A DNA stretch of 64,000 nucleotides from contig JBOZIK010000001.1 in the NCBI GenBank assembly GCA_051453625.1, positions 119,884,957-119,948,956 on the forward strand, in the 5' to 3' direction. Source of the DNA: Welwitschia mirabilis. Lineage: Eukaryota; Gnetophyta; Gnetopsida; Welwitschiales. The notes beneath the pieces were generated by a model. It was not told the origin of the DNA. It saw only the letters and a program-made list of their open reading frames with translations, and did not search any database. A program made the translations under genes and the position numbers. Every line of letters starts with the position of its first letter. Within the stretch, counting starts at the first letter, position 1. Shown piece by piece: positions 12,561 through 24,990 of the stretch.

Positions 12561-13079
12561 TTTGGAGATTCCCCTCGATAAGAAGGACTTCTTTCTTATC
12601 ATTATCTAAGTTCTTTATTAGCTTATTTCTTTAGTAGATGTTATGATGTCATTTGATCATCTTTTAAACTTGACTTGTGTGTTGCTTTATAAAGTTTCAT
12701 AACTAGTATTCGTACTTGAGCATTTTACAGNNNNNNNNNNNNNNNNNNNNNNNNNNNNNNNNNNNNNNNNNNNNNNNNNNNNNNNNNNNNNNNNNNNNNN
12801 NNNNNNNNNNNNNNNNNNNNNNNNNNNNNNTTGTGTGTTGCTTTATAAAGTTTCATAACTAGTATTCGTACTTGAGCATTTTACAGTGGTAAGATTGGAT
12901 TCACTAAATCTTGAGATATTTCCAAGTCTATAAACTTCACTTAAAGAAATTTGTCTTAGTTTTTGTGTTTTTTTCAATGATATTAAGGTTTTTGGTTATT
13001 TTTTAGTGTTCTTTTCTATCTTTTATCTCACTTATTCAACTTCATCTTTTGAGTGTGTGATCATATCGGATCTTTTTTC

Positions 13080-13143
<64 letters not shown>

Positions 13144-14984
13144 AAATAATGATCATGATATATTGTATTTTATGCTTAAATAAAACTACATGGTCACCAT
13201 GATGTTCTACCATACCAGAATATATTTTTTTAAGAGTAACATTTGGTAGTATTGGTAGTTGNNNNNNNNNNNNNNNNNNNNNNNNNNNNNNNNNNNNNNN
13301 NNNNNNNNNNNNNNNNNNNNNNNNNNNNNNNNNNNNNNNNNNNNNNNNNNNNNNNNNNNNNNNNNNNNNNNNNNNNNNNNNNNNNNNNNNNNNNNNNNNN
13401 NNNNNNNNNNNNNNNNNNNNNNNNNNNNNNNNNNNNNNNNNNNNNNNNNNNNNNNNNNNNNNNNNNNNNNNNNNNNNNNNNNNNNNNATGAGTTCATTTC
13501 TAAGTAGCTTTTGATCTTGACATTTATTATTCTAAATGCCTGATTTTTGGTATCATCATAACCACTTTATGAAGTTTATACATTTTGTTATGTATATTTA
13601 CTCAAGTGGCTTTATGATGTGTTTCTTAGGAGTTTGCTAGGTTAGTACTTAGAATAGGTAAGCAATCTTCTCCTTGTTTCTTGTATCTATTTTCATTCTA
13701 TGTTTCTTTGATTTTTGAGTTTGTTATTTTAAAGTCATTTATGCATTTTCTCATTCTTACATAGGACATTATCATTTTATAGTTTCCTTGTTATTCTCTC
13801 ATGTTCTTATCACTTTTTAATTAGCATTTGATATTAAAAAGAGCATCTTTTTTATTTCCTAGTTTTTATGAATTTCCTTGTAGCTTTTGGAGTTTTGAGT
13901 TTATCTTGTTTTCCTTTTCTTCTCAGGAACATTCACTTAACTTCTATTAATAGGTTTTAGCCTAAATAGTCTATTTTCTTTAGCCATAGTTTTTCTTTTC
14001 TTGTAACTTTATCCTTTTTCTCTTAATTTTCATAATTCTCTTTCTTATTTTCTGTTTTCTTAGGTTTTTCTAATAAAATTTAATACTTAGATGATCATAT
14101 CTAAGCCTAAGTTTATTGGCTGATATCTTTATTTTTGGAAAACATTTTAATGCTCTATTCTCTACCTAATCATCCAGATGAACTAGGAGGACAATAGTCT
14201 GATTTTTTCTAAGAGTCATCCTAGGGCTATCATCTGGACAACTCGTGATTGAATAATAATGCAATATAACCATGGTCCAAACCTTTTTTCCTCTTTTTTT
14301 TTTGTCATTTATTCATCATTTTTGTCCATTCCTTTGAGAGATAACAATCCCTCTAGACTATACTAGCATTTCAGATCTTGTCCCATCTGATTTTGTGTCT
14401 AGATTTATGAGATTTTATTAGATTTGCAAAAATGGGTATGTTTCTCTCCCCTCTTATTTTTTAATTTTTTCTCCCATTTTTTAGCCTTTTGATGCATATT
14501 TTTTATGTATATCAATCAATTTTTAGCACTCTTTAATTTTGGACTTATATATTTTAATTTCACCACATATTTTTTGAGTTATGAACAATTATGTGTTTTG
14601 CAAGGTATTTTTAATTTTTAATTTTTTTACACTCATTTTATTACAAACTGTAAGTCAAAATGTAGTGATCCTATAGACAAAATTAATTAGGTTGATGTGT
14701 TCTATGATTCTACTAAATTAGAATTTTCATTTGAGCACTTTGAACTTTTATCTTATGTAAGGACCACTGAAAATGCAGCTTTTAAACTTTTCTTGTATTT
14801 CTCATTTTTTTATTACATTTAGATAATTTAGGATGCATTAAAACTTTTAAGGGGAATAATACATATTCTCAGCATTTTTCATATATTTTATCAATTTTTA
14901 AGAGTTATTATTACACATCCATGCAATATTTTTAATGTATCTTTTCATTCTTGCGTGGCGTTTTTGTGTGTTTGAGTAGGCCCA
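12561..14984 (+). other. G1 non-coding interval between pol and the 3' reading frame
   Basis: No domain is seen here. It holds a 100-N gap at 12,731-12,830 flanked by an identical 56-base sequence (12,675-12,730 and 12,831-12,886), a GA microsatellite, and a 226-N gap at 13,262-13,487. Athila/Tat elements commonly have long non-coding stretches on this side of pol. Confidence 0.6.
13088..13139. repeat. (AG)n microsatellite
   Basis: About 26 uninterrupted AG dinucleotides preceded by a short A run. Its purity contrasts with the decayed surroundings and suggests ongoing slippage. Confidence 0.97.
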
Positions 14985-16190
14985 ATACATGTAGAACTAA
15001 ATAGGCTGAGGTTGAGGCTGAAGCCATAGAGTAGGATGCAAGCTTAATATGATGTCAAAGATGGAGCGTGCAGAGCTAGCACATCCACCACCTTGGCATG
15101 AATGTTCATTGACTATTTAGACTGTCAGTATCTATGTCGAGAGACATTTTAAAGACTTCATAAGCCATATTGAATTAGAGATAGACCAAAAACTCATAGA
15201 TATCTAGCTTAGGTAGATCACAGATATGTATGGTTCCTATTAAATTTTAGAGATGAGGAAATTTTATGGCACCATGCACATTGAGAGACGACTTAATGCT
15301 CGTGATCAGTTACAAGATCTGATAGTTACAGACATATGAAAGCATGAGATAGGGATTCTTCCATTCCACATTACAATGATTATAGGTCTTGATGGGCTTG
15401 GGAGTATTCATATTCACTTGTCTAGTGGGACTATATTAGATATATTAGATAGGGGATACTTATCACTTAGCTGACTCCTGCATATAGAGCTAACGAAGGA
15501 CTAATTCATAACATTAGTCCATCTTTTCATGATAGTCATGATATGATAGTTCATGTATAGATTTTAGTAGTGTTCAGGTAGAATAAGCATATGAATCTTC
15601 TCATGTTTATTTGAAGAATACTCAAATCTATGGTTGAGGAACATCAACTTTAGAAACTTAGTTACCCATGCCTCCTCTTAGTACTTTTCAGATAATTTAG
15701 GATACTAGAGCCCATGAATGAGTAGTGCTTATCCCATATTTAGATTTCACCTTACTATCTATATGATATGGGCATACATATTCTAGAAGAGGTAGAAAGA
15801 CCTTAAGTACAAAGACCTATAGTTGAGGCTTCACTCGAGCAGATGTAGGCCCTCCTAACGGAGACCACGAAGACCATTAGAGGTTTCATAGATAGAGGTA
15901 TTTAAACACTTAATCAGAAGATCCAGACATTAGAGCAAAGAGTCTTATCTATTGAGAGGAGAGTCCAGCACTCTGAGGACTAGATCGTTGACATGCACTA
16001 GCATGTCATTTCTCTTCAGCTGAGTGTGATATTTAATATTCCTGAGGTTGTATGTGTCTAGGGTAACAAGATGGTTAGATCTATTTCTACATCTTTGGAC
16101 CTTTATTTCCCTATTAATCCTAAACACCCTATTTCTTCTTCCCCTGTCCCTGAGCTAGCTGCCAAGCCTAAATTCATTATGTGTCGATGA
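14985..16190 (+). pseudogene. G1 extra 3' reading frame (Athila-ORF2-like position), broken
   Basis: This segment is more GC-rich than its surroundings and holds fragments that look coding. One frame reads GLDGLGSIHIHLSSG, then LDILDRGYLSLS, near 15,390-15,470. Another reads EASLEQM near 15,824, followed by ETTKTIRGFIDRGI and TLNQKIQTLEQRVLSIERR up to about 15,980. That last part has the heptad spacing of a coiled coil. Its place between integrase and the 3' LTR matches the extra (sometimes called env-like) frame of Athila elements, whose function is not established. I cannot match it to a family by sequence, and stops are frequent. The 60-codon minus-strand run at 15,945-16,127 is its shadow. 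Confidence 0.5.
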
Positions 16191-16724
16191 GGGAAATAAA
16201 TTTGTCTTATTTTTCATCTTCACCTGTATGTATTTTTTATACTAAAAACTATCTGATTTGATATAGACATATCATTTTTGTTTCAGCATGATGTACTAAT
16301 TTTCTCTAAATCTTTATGTTTGTCTTTAATTTTCACATAATGAGAATTAACTTTACTTAGGCAATCCTTTTATTTTATTACTGTTTGATTCAGTGGGAGG
16401 CCTTCTTATTACATTTACTGATTATCTATTTAAATAAAAATTCTATCAGAGGTTCTTGATTTCAAAAATCTTTTTTAAGATTGTCATCCCCTCCATCGTC
16501 TGGACAATAACGTGAATGATTAACTAGCTAAGCTTTAAGTAGGTAAAATATTTAGTTTTTCTAATTTCTTATGATTTAGTTTGTATCTCTAATATTTTTT
16601 AAAAATTTACTGAGATGATTTCCTTAAGTATTCTAGTTGTTTTATTGTTTAATAAGTTATCTCACAAACATGGTTTACAACCTATTTTTATCAAGAATGG
16701 ATAAGGCTAAGTGGGATCCTATAT
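16191..16724 (+). other. G1 3' untranslated region with candidate polypurine tract
   Basis: This stretch is non-coding. The sequence AAGTGGGATCCT at 16,709-16,720, four bases before the 3' LTR, is the best candidate for the polypurine tract that primes plus-strand synthesis. It is interrupted by pyrimidines, as expected after decay. Confidence 0.5.
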
Positions 16725-18263
16725 TGTGCTTCCACCTTAACCATATTTGATAGGATATTTAAGTGGTTTTGTAGAATAATAAAAAGGTATATACTCAATT
16801 TCCATGATAATAGAGAGTTGGGATGAAAGAGATAAAAAAATGCAATCTCCATTACATTTTGTAGCATTTAGAGTAATTCTTAATAGTTTCCATTTCTAAG
16901 ATTAAATTTCTACAAAACATTGAAGCTGATTCATTGATAAAACATTTGTAAAAGTTCATCATCCACCTCATNNNNNNNNNNNNNNNNNNNNNNNNNNNNN
17001 NNNNNNNNNNNNNNNNNNNNNNNNNNNNNNNNNNNNNNNNNNNNNNNNNNNNNNNNNNNNNNNNNNNNNNNNNNNNNNNNNNNNNNNNNNNNNNNNNNNN
17101 NNNNNNNNNNNNNNNNNNNNNNNNNNNNNNNNNNNNNNNNNNNNNNNNNNNNNNNNNNNNNNNNNNNNNNNNNNNNNNNNNNNNNNNNNNNNNNNNNNNN
17201 NNNNNNNNNNNNNNNNNNNNNNNNNNNNNNNNNNNNNNNNNNNNNNNNNNNNNNNNNNNNNNNNNNNNNNNNNNNNNNNNNNNNNNNNNNNNNNNNNNNN
17301 NNNNNNNNNNNNNNNNNNNNNNNNNNNNNNNNNNNNNNNNNNTTTCTAAGATTAAATTTCTACAAAACATTGAGGTTGATTCATTGATAAAACATTTGTA
17401 AAAGTTCATCATCCACCTCATTGTCTGGAAGATAGTATGAACGAAAAAATAATTGATGCTAATAATGATGCTAACTAAAGTCAATCTAGCAAATGATATA
17501 GATCATTTATGAGGTAGCACTGTCTCCTATATTATTTAGAAGACCAGTTAGATGATACTGTTATAATGTCTTACTAGACGTTCACCTAACTTCTACCACT
17601 TGTCTTTCTATTTCTCTTGACATGACCATTAGGGTTTCACCTGCACTTATCTGTCTATTTTGTTATGTCTTTGTATTAATAAATATCAATCCCATCCTTA
17701 ACTCTTGCTTGTCTTCATTTGTACTAGAAATTCTCATGATAGGAGATCAAAGGGCCAAAGATCCATCCTTGTAGTTGTAGAGAGATGTCTTCCTTAGTGT
17801 AAGTTGGAGCTTCCTCCATTAAGACACTTGCTTTGTAACACGAATGTTGTTCAAGACTTAATACAAAATACTTCTTTTTCAATTCCTATGTGTATTCTTT
17901 TTAATCCTCATAGCTTATGTTGCTTATAATTTGATGATAGTTTCTTTAGTTATATAAGTTATGAGGACAACCTTTTTCAAAGTTGTGCATTATTAGTTTA
18001 GGTGCATTCTTGTTTTTAATTCCTAGATTAGCTTTGCACAAGTATGTGGCATTGTTCTTTTCATGCATTGCAATTTATTTTTGTCGTTAAAATACAAAGT
18101 ATTTCCTTATGGAAATTAACTCTCTTGCTCTAGCCTAGGCCTTCAACAGATTACAACATTCAGGTTAATTCCTATCTATATGAGTATTTTGTCTTTATGC
18201 ATATATTTGTGATTCATAGAATTCTACTAAGGACGTAATGTTGCATAATTACACACTACAACA
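16725..18263 (+). repeat. G1 3' LTR, with a 371-N gap
   Basis: It starts TGTGCTTCCACC and ends ACTACAACA, aligning with the 5' LTR from end to end. Raw length is 1,539. The 79 bases before the gap (16,893-16,971) recur after it (17,343-17,421) with two mismatches. Removing the 371 N and one of these copies gives 1,089, against 1,084 for the 5' LTR. The gap therefore probably hides no real sequence. Confidence 0.9.
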
Positions 18264-18579
18264 AGTACACCTAATTATTTCATTTGTTTATTATATATGA
18301 GGTTTTAAGTTTGGATCCTAGTTAAATCTATTATTTATATTTAAAGTTTTATATGTAATCCTAGTGACTTTTTATCATGAATTGAGTTATTAATATTATA
18401 ATAAATTTATTGTATTATACTTGGTTATCATGTTGGTTTATTGTATCAAAGATCTTGAGTTTGAGTTTTTATAATGCTTATTATTTTATTTATGAGTTTT
18501 CATGAATTTTTATTTTCCTCGATTATTATTAGTTAATTATTAATCTTATGTATTATTACTATTTAACTATTAATTTAAA

Positions 18580-18712
18580 GGATTTCTAAGTAGATTATTA
18601 TTATTTAACTAGATTCTTAAGTAGATTATTATTATTTAATTGGGTTCTTAAGTGGATTATTATTATTATTTAATTGGGTTCTTAAGTGGATTATTATTAT
18701 TATTTAATTAAA
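18580..18712. repeat. Minisatellite of about 30-33 bp, four units
   Basis: The core GGTTCTTAAGTGGATTATTA recurs four times with small changes in the number of ATT triplets between units. The last two units are identical over almost their full length, which suggests recent expansion. Confidence 0.9.
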
Positions 18713-18943
18713 TTATTAGTATTTAATTATTACTTTATTAAATTTTAAGTGCAGAAGTTAAAGTTTATTTAAAATTTTAATTTAATTCTTATATATGGTA
18801 TGCACATAATTAATTAACTAATTTTAATCTAATTTATTTCATTAATCTATCATTATTAACTTCTATATCTATATTATGCATTTCTTTATCTCTTTTTGAG
18901 CTCATGTGGGATTATTCATTGTATATGTATTTGCATATTATTT

Positions 18944-18988
18944 CCTCTTTCTCTCTCTCTCTTTGTATATATACATATATATATTTAT
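18944..18988. repeat. Compound (CT)n / (AT)n microsatellite
   Basis: A CTCTCTCT run is followed by TATATATACATATATATAT. It lies directly upstream of a tRNA-derived SINE-like head. Confidence 0.85.
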
Positions 18989-18990
18989 TA

Positions 18991-19064
18991 GCATGTGTTG
19001 GAATAGTGGTTAAGTTACTAGCCTATTAAGTTAGAGATTTTGAGTTTAAATCTCTATAGAGACA
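18991..19064 (+). mobile_element. tRNA-derived SINE-like head (A and B boxes)
   Basis: The sequence has an A-box-like GGAATAGTGGTTAAG near 19,000-19,014. About 30 bases on there is a B-box-like GAGTTTAAATC near 19,042, flanked by a short stem (GAGAT and ATCTC) that mimics a T-arm. Read in the same direction, the minus-strand copy at 26,529-26,600 shares the layout TTGGNNTAGTGGT, then CTTATTAACTTAGAG-like sequence, then the B box. Two copies at unrelated places support a retroposed tRNA-related family rather than a working tRNA. The 3' body and tail are not resolved. Confidence 0.55.
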
Positions 19065-20753
19065 GTATTTTGAGATAAAAGCCAAGTTTATAGCATGTCA
19101 ATTTTTTTAATGGTAAGCTAGTTCTGGTAGCTATTTTTTTTAGGTTCTTGGATGGTTAGTTATGGTTTTTGTTGGTTTTATGTCTTAATTCCTTACAACA
19201 CTATACTTGTCATGCACAAAGGTGGGCTATGACATAAGAGTAACTTATGCTACTCTTATTTATAAATTTTAGTTAAATTATTAGTAAGTTACAAAGTTAT
19301 TCCAATTTTATTTAGCTTTTTCTAATCCAAGTTCTTTACATAATAAATATCATATTATGCTTACATTAGCTTTTAAATTAAATAATGCTTTTTTTATGTT
19401 TTTTTACCTATAATACATGAAATTGTTGGGGAACTAAAACCTCTAAACTCCAATGGAAATTTATGTTAAACTATAGCAGTTTCTTAATAAACTAGAAAAG
19501 AGTTTTTTTAAGATTTAATTTCATTTTTACTATTCACATTTATTAAAGGAATTTTTCATATGAATAAATACGTTTGAGAGTGTTTAATAAAGCACTATTA
19601 ATGTTCACCTTCTTAAAGATTTTTAGGCATTCTTGCTTAAACTCTTCCTTCTCAAAAGTATTAAGTATCTAGGGAGTGAGGATTCCTTGCATTTTTTTAC
19701 ATTTATGTTATTCCATGTTATCTACATCATCTTTTTTAGGATTCTGAATTGATCAATGTCAAGGTTAAATTAAGAATAATATTTTGCAAATGTTTCAAGA
19801 TTTTTATTCATCTAACTTACACTTCTAAGTGAGATAACTTCTTCTTGTTTTGAAGCACATTAACATCTTTTAGATTCAGAATATATTAAGTCAAAATCTT
19901 ATAATTTTTATTTTCTTTTATTTAATATGCTAAGTAGGATGTAGTTTGAGAAAGTTAATTCACCACTTGCTTTTATATATTAAAGAGTTTGAGTCATTTA
20001 ATTATTGATTTCAATTCATTTATTATTTTTAATTATGTATTTTTTAATAACTTATTTGAAAATTTTCTTTAATGATTTACTTTAAGGATGGTTAGGTCTT
20101 TTTGAAGTAGAATCTTTGTTTCATTGTGATTTCTGAGAAAATATGAGGTAATCCTTTCATTTCATGTTGTATTAATCTCCATATGGAAATGATGATTTTT
20201 ACTATTATTTTAAAAAGTATCTTTGCTATTATTCTCCTAAAAAGCATTTTTTNNNNNNNNNNAGATTATACATTATTCACTTCCTTAACCACTATATCTT
20301 TGTAAATAAGAATAGAGAAAGATTCATCCATTTAATATTTATCAAAGATACATATAACACAAGTAAGAGCTCCCCTAGTCTTATGTGGTTTAGATAAATC
20401 AAATTATTTTAAGCATTTTACTATGTTGTATATATTTTTATTCATGTTTATTTCTTCATCTAGTTTGTATACTCCTCATTCTATGAAGCTAATAGATATT
20501 TGAAATTATTTAGATATATCTTTATCTCTAAATATTCTTTTCCAAGTTTTGCACTTTTAGCTATGTTTTCTAAATTGTTGTAGCTTTTTATAGGTATTTA
20601 GATGCAAAAGTTCTATTAATTATCATTTTAATATCAATCCTTCAAAGAAAAATTTAGTTAGTCTCCATGGTTTAAATCCATCTTAGAGGTATTTCATCAT
20701 AAATTTTTAAAATATTTAAAGGTTTTATAAAAAGAATTATTACTTGTTATTAA

Positions 20754-20942
20754 TGTTAGAATATAAAAGAGGAAAAATCATGACTAATAGTTTTTCAAAA
20801 TTAACTATTTGTTCCTCCATAATATTCTTTATTTCTTATTATAATAAAGAACTTTCTTTTAAAACAAGCAATCATTAGGATTCCGTTAGGATTTTAATGT
20901 ACCCCTAGGCATATGACAATAGTGTGCATACAAATATTAACA
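20754..20942 (-). repeat. C1 3' LTR
   Basis: On the minus strand it starts TGTTAATATTTG and ends TTCTAACA. It pairs with 28,566-28,756; the block CTCCATAATATTCTTTAT is shared by both copies. It follows directly after a polypurine tract. Confidence 0.88.
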
Positions 20943-20954
20943 ATTTCCCCTAGA
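20943..20954 (-). other. C1 polypurine tract
   Basis: Minus-strand sequence TCTAGGGGAAAT ends exactly at the 3' LTR start TGTTA. Its position and purine content fit the plus-strand primer. Confidence 0.8.
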
Positions 20955-21429
20955 ACATAGGAATATGATCTCTTCCAAGGGAAAACTACAGTACTCAAAT
21001 GAAAACCTTAGGAATATGACTTATAATAAAACCTCTTTAAAGGAGTTACCATATTAGAAAACTACTTTGTTAAAGAAATGGTTGATTTATTGCTATACAT
21101 CTCATAGTAAATAGGATGGTCATGTACATTATACATCCCATAATGCTATGCCAAAAATGTACTACACATCTCCTAGTGTCAGGCTAAACTTATACTACTT
21201 ATTCCATAGTACTAGGATCAAGAGTAACTTCGAATAAGGACTCAAAAATCACATGAAGCCCATAATGTAAAAGAAAAATAAGTTTAAATCAACTCATTAT
21301 CAATTCAATTTTAGATTAGAAGTACTAGAACTTCTCTTAACCAAGTAGGTTAGTAAGGATATCAATAGCTTATTCTATGGTCAAATAATATATTAACAGA
21401 ATAACTTTATTTGTATAAGTTCTCTAATT

Positions 21430-21690
21430 TTGTGGACCCTAAAATAAAAAATTTTAACCTATTATGGTATACTAGATTTTTTGCTATGAAAATTACTGAC
21501 TGATTATCAATGAAGATCTTTGTTCCCTCAGTCTATTTTAAACTCACTAATTCTAGTAATTTTCTTAGCATTTTAATTTATCTACATGTCTTAGAAGCAA
21601 TTATCTATTTTGCCTCAATAAAATATTATGATGTAGTTTTCTAATGCCAGGGTAGGGATGATGTTTTCAAGAATACAATATACCTTAATG
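21430..21690 (-). pseudogene. pol: C1 RNase H, broken
   Basis: Reading down the minus strand: an LPWH.KTTS segment (family SWRSKKQ), FIEAK.IIASKTC (family TEAEYIAASHAC), KMLRKLLELVSLK, then KIFIDNQSVIFIAKNLVYHNR (family CDNQSAIHLAKNPVYHART). The Glu of the EA motif and the Asp of DNQS survive. Stops lie inside the first motif and after EAK. It follows reverse transcriptase at its usual distance. Confidence 0.85.
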
Positions 21691-22087
21691 TCAATAATGA
21701 GATATTAGTTTCTTGAATGGAATTAAAATTAAAGTATGCCTTTAGGAAGAGTTTTTATATAGGTTAGATCTAAATATTTCATCTTATTTAGATATATCAG
21801 TACTCTCTTTATAGCGTTTAAATGAGTAACCTTAGGTGCATAAAGATATCTTTATAATAAACAAACAACATATGATATGTCTAGTATAGTATTAGTTATG
21901 TAAACAAAACTTCTTACTACTATTCTATATTTATTTATAGGTTCTAATTCTTTGTTAGCAAATATCTTAGCATTCTTTTCCAAAGGTGTTATAGCTTCTT
22001 TTATATTCTCTATTTCAAATTTATAGATTAAACCTCTAATATATTTCTTTTATGTTAAGAGTATTCTATTATTTTACTAAATAATTT

Positions 22088-22764
22088 CTAACCTAAGTAG
22101 AATCTATTCAGTCTAAGATTAAAAATCTTGAATGCCTTACTTAAGCTATTTTTTATTCTTTTTACATCTACTTCATCACTTCCTATTATTGGCATATCAT
22201 CTACATATACCACTATGTATGTAGATTTGCACCCATCATATTTTATGAATAATGTGGCATCCACATCTTGGTAATCACATAATTTAAATTTAATATAACT
22301 TAAATAATTTACAAGCTTTATGCACCAAACTCTTACTGCTTTTTTTCCCCCATATAGAGACTTGATTAATCTATACACCTTATGTTCTTTAGCTTCCCCC
22401 CCTCCCAAAAACTTTGATCACATCATGTAGATTTCATCTTTTAAGTCTCTATGAAGAAATATAGTATTTATGTCTAATTGATAAATCTTTCATCATTTTC
22501 ATGCTGACAAGGCAATTATTATTCTAATGATAGCTCGTTTTACTATTAGAGTAAAGACTTCATTGTAATTAAGTATTTTCTTCTATCATAGGATTACAGT
22601 AATAAGCTAAGATTTATGTCACTCAATGGTTTTGTCCACCTTACATTTATTGCAGAAAAACCATTTATTAGGTAATACTATATGCCTTAGTAAAAGATCT
22701 ACCAACTCCCATGTACCATTTTCAATAAGACTATCATATTCTTCTTGCATGCTTTTATCTAATT
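22088..22764 (-). pseudogene. pol: C1 reverse transcriptase, broken
   Basis: The frame begins MQEEYDSLIENGTWELVDL, continues LPNKWFFCNKCKVD, then VFTLIVKRAIIRIIIAL and IYQLDINTIFLHRDL (family IHQMDVKTAFLNGDL). The last 107 codons (22,088-22,408) are open: KVYRLIKSLYGGKKAVRVW, then a TLFIKY strand and VVYVDDMPIIGS, ending FYLG. The YVDD active site is intact, the only one among the elements in this window. Stops occur only in the first half. Upstream lies integrase, downstream RNase H. Confidence 0.92.
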
Positions 22765-23129
22765 ATTATGTTGAATGACATTTTTAAATGAGGTTAGTTC
22801 TCAATTGAAGGTCAAGTAAATCTCCTCATGATCATCATCATGAGATGTATGAAAGCCATATTTGATTTTTAGTTTTACCCTTCTCATCATTATGAACATC
22901 TTAGAGAGTAGACTATGGTCAAGTACTTTGATATCGTCTCTAGGTAGTATCAACTTTTTTAATTAGGAAATATATTGGATTACTACTAGAACTATGATTA
23001 AGTATACTAATAGCATCAAAATACTTAATTCCTATAGGTTGCAAAATAGACATATCAATTAAAGGAAGTAAAGCATTACTAGGAACTACATCTACCTCCT
23101 CATCGCCCTTAATCATATGACATTAAGAA

Positions 23130-24110
23130 TCTAATATAGTCATTGGGTTAGAGGAAGAATGAATATTAAAAGAATTAAGATAAGAATTATTGTTTAAAAT
23201 CTCTGTGAAGATGACATTATGAGAAATAATGATTTTATAATGCTCTAGAAGATACACTCAATAATCCTTCCAGTTAGTTGGATATTCCACAAAGATGCTA
23301 ATATGAGTATGTGCTCCAATAAGGACATATCATTTGCAATTAAAAACATGAAAATGATTTAACTTTGGCATATATCCATATTATTTTCAAATTATAAACA
23401 CTCTTTTTTAAGTATATTAACCAATATAATTATTAAGATGTATTAATGTATTCATTTCTTCATCCAAAGATGGGTCTCATAACCACTAAAATACATCATG
23501 AAATGTAACATATCCATGATAGTAAGATTAAATCTCTTGGTAATTCCAATTTATTAGGGTATCCCTAGGTAGATCTTCAAATGTTGAATTCCTTTAAATG
23601 TAAGAAAGTCCTTGAACCTAGTAAATGTGTACTCATCACCACTATTTAATTGAAAACTTTTAATCTAATAGCTGTCTTGATTTTCATTTTAGTTTTGAAC
23701 TTCTTGAAAATATCCAAAGCCTATTATTTAGATATCATAAAGTATACCTAATTCATTTTAAAATAGTAATTAATAAAGGAGATAGAGTAATGAAATCTGT
23801 GAAGAGTAAAAACTAGCATAGATTCATATAGATCACTATGACTCAAAAAAAAAGTTTTAATTAGCATGCCACTTACTTACTGAAAACTATTTTCTAGTTG
23901 CCTTTCCCATGATACATGCTTCATACTAAGGAAAATCTCATGTAATAGATGAAAGAATCTAGTAATCATTATCATATATATATTGCATTTATTATATCAT
24001 GAATAAATTTCTTAATTAATCATGCCATAGTAGCAAGGCAAAGATCTTATCTTTTGAAACTATGTAGATAATCTCTCACATTCTAATACAATCATAAAGA
24101 TAAATGAGCT
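23130..24110 (-). pseudogene. pol: C1 integrase, broken
   Basis: The pre-integrase zinc region is visible as LLLWHD (about 24,030) and EACIMGKAT (about 23,900-23,930). The core reads LNSGDEYTFTRFKDFLTFK (about 23,595-23,655; family LRSDNGGEYTS), then LGIPQQIGITKRFN-like sequence (family PQQNGVAERKNR) and TIMDMLHFM. The C-terminal linker reads MPKLNHFHVFNCKWYV near 23,350-23,390, then YKIIISHNVIFTE. The catalytic Asp region is shortened and the catalytic Glu reads Lys, so it would be inactive even without stops. Confidence 0.85.
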
Positions 24111-24589
24111 TTTCACTTATGTAGTCTTTTACAACTAGTTATTGATTACCATTAAAAATGTCCACTAAGTCATGAAAATAGAGTGATTTTCTCATAGAAG
24201 TGGAAAGTTATGATTCTTGTTAGAAGTGGTGGTATCTTAAACTTGCTTCTTATTTTTCTAAGTCTAATTGAACTTCTTATTTTACTATTTTTATGAAGCC
24301 TTACTCTTATCATAAGGCAATTCCTTTTTTCAATGGGATTTGCTAATAAATTATTAATTTTGACAAAAAGGATCATAATAATAAGAAACTTTGCATTTGA
24401 TATCAGAGGAAGAAGATCTCATGAAGTTAAACTAAGCTTTAGCATAAATGAAATCCTTATTGAGAATATTAAAAGTCATATTATTCAATTCCTTACTATC
24501 ATATCATGACATAATATCACTACACAAATAGGATTCTTCCAAACAACAATAGACTAAGTTGACATAATAAATCTAAGCTTGTTTTTGTA

Positions 24590-24990
24590 AATTAATTTTT
24601 ATTACCTTTGCCTTAATGTCTTACATCCATAAAATCAATTGTTTCATCTTTCCTTTATCATAATGTGAATTGTATATGTGAGCTATGAGATTACAAAGCT
24701 TTAGATCATTTTCAAGTAGAACATGTTCCTTAAGGTATAAAATTTAGTGTATCTTATTTTGATTTGATCAATTAGTTACTTCAATAGATATCCACATAAT
24801 TTGTATTAAATTTTTATCAACATCTTATCAAGTAGATTCTTTAGCCTAATCTTGAAGATTGTATGATCATGTATTAATAATTTATTTTAATAATCATAAA
24901 TCTACATGACTAACATATAATCCTCATGTTAAGCCTCCCATAATGAATCATCTTGAAGAGTAACTCTTATATTGACCATGACCGTAGTGG
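24590..24990 (-). pseudogene. gag: C1 gag remnant
   Basis: The minus strand holds a decayed Gag: a DVDKNLIQIMW segment, then NKIHYTLYLKEHVLLEND (family LYNLKMKEGDSV..H) and a short HIYNSHYDKGK tail (family G.PI.DED). Resemblance is moderate and the frame changes at least twice. Its place before integrase supports the call. No zinc knuckle could be located. Confidence 0.55.

Larger units (their letters stand above)
4528..18263 (+). mobile_element. Ty3/gypsy LTR retrotransposon G1 (Athila/Tat side), complete but dead
   Basis: Two direct LTRs (4,528-5,611 and 16,725-18,263) bracket, in order on the plus strand, a primer-binding site, gag, protease, reverse transcriptase, RNase H, two integrase copies and an extra 3' reading frame. 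This order, with integrase after RNase H, defines Ty3/gypsy. The Athila/Tat placement comes from the TGGCGCC-type primer-binding site, the lack of a chromodomain, and the integrase C-terminal GPYLVEKV..NGSVEI motif. The reverse transcriptase lacks the VVKNEKNELIPTR-type insertion that true Athila and A2 carry, so it may be a sister lineage. Over the first 155 bases the LTRs differ at roughly one position in nine. I could not see a clean target-site duplication (AATGT before, AGTAC after). Every coding domain has stops. Confidence 0.88.
18264..20748. other. AT-rich sequence without a recognised gene
   Basis: No coding domain was found on either strand. It contains the minisatellite, microsatellite and SINE-like head listed separately, and a 10-N gap at 20,253-20,262. 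It is the left flank into which element C1 inserted. Confidence 0.6.

Noticed and set aside
16852-17484. 210-codon minus-strand open run
   Set aside because: Most of it is N; the visible parts are the two copies of duplicated LTR sequence at the gap edges.
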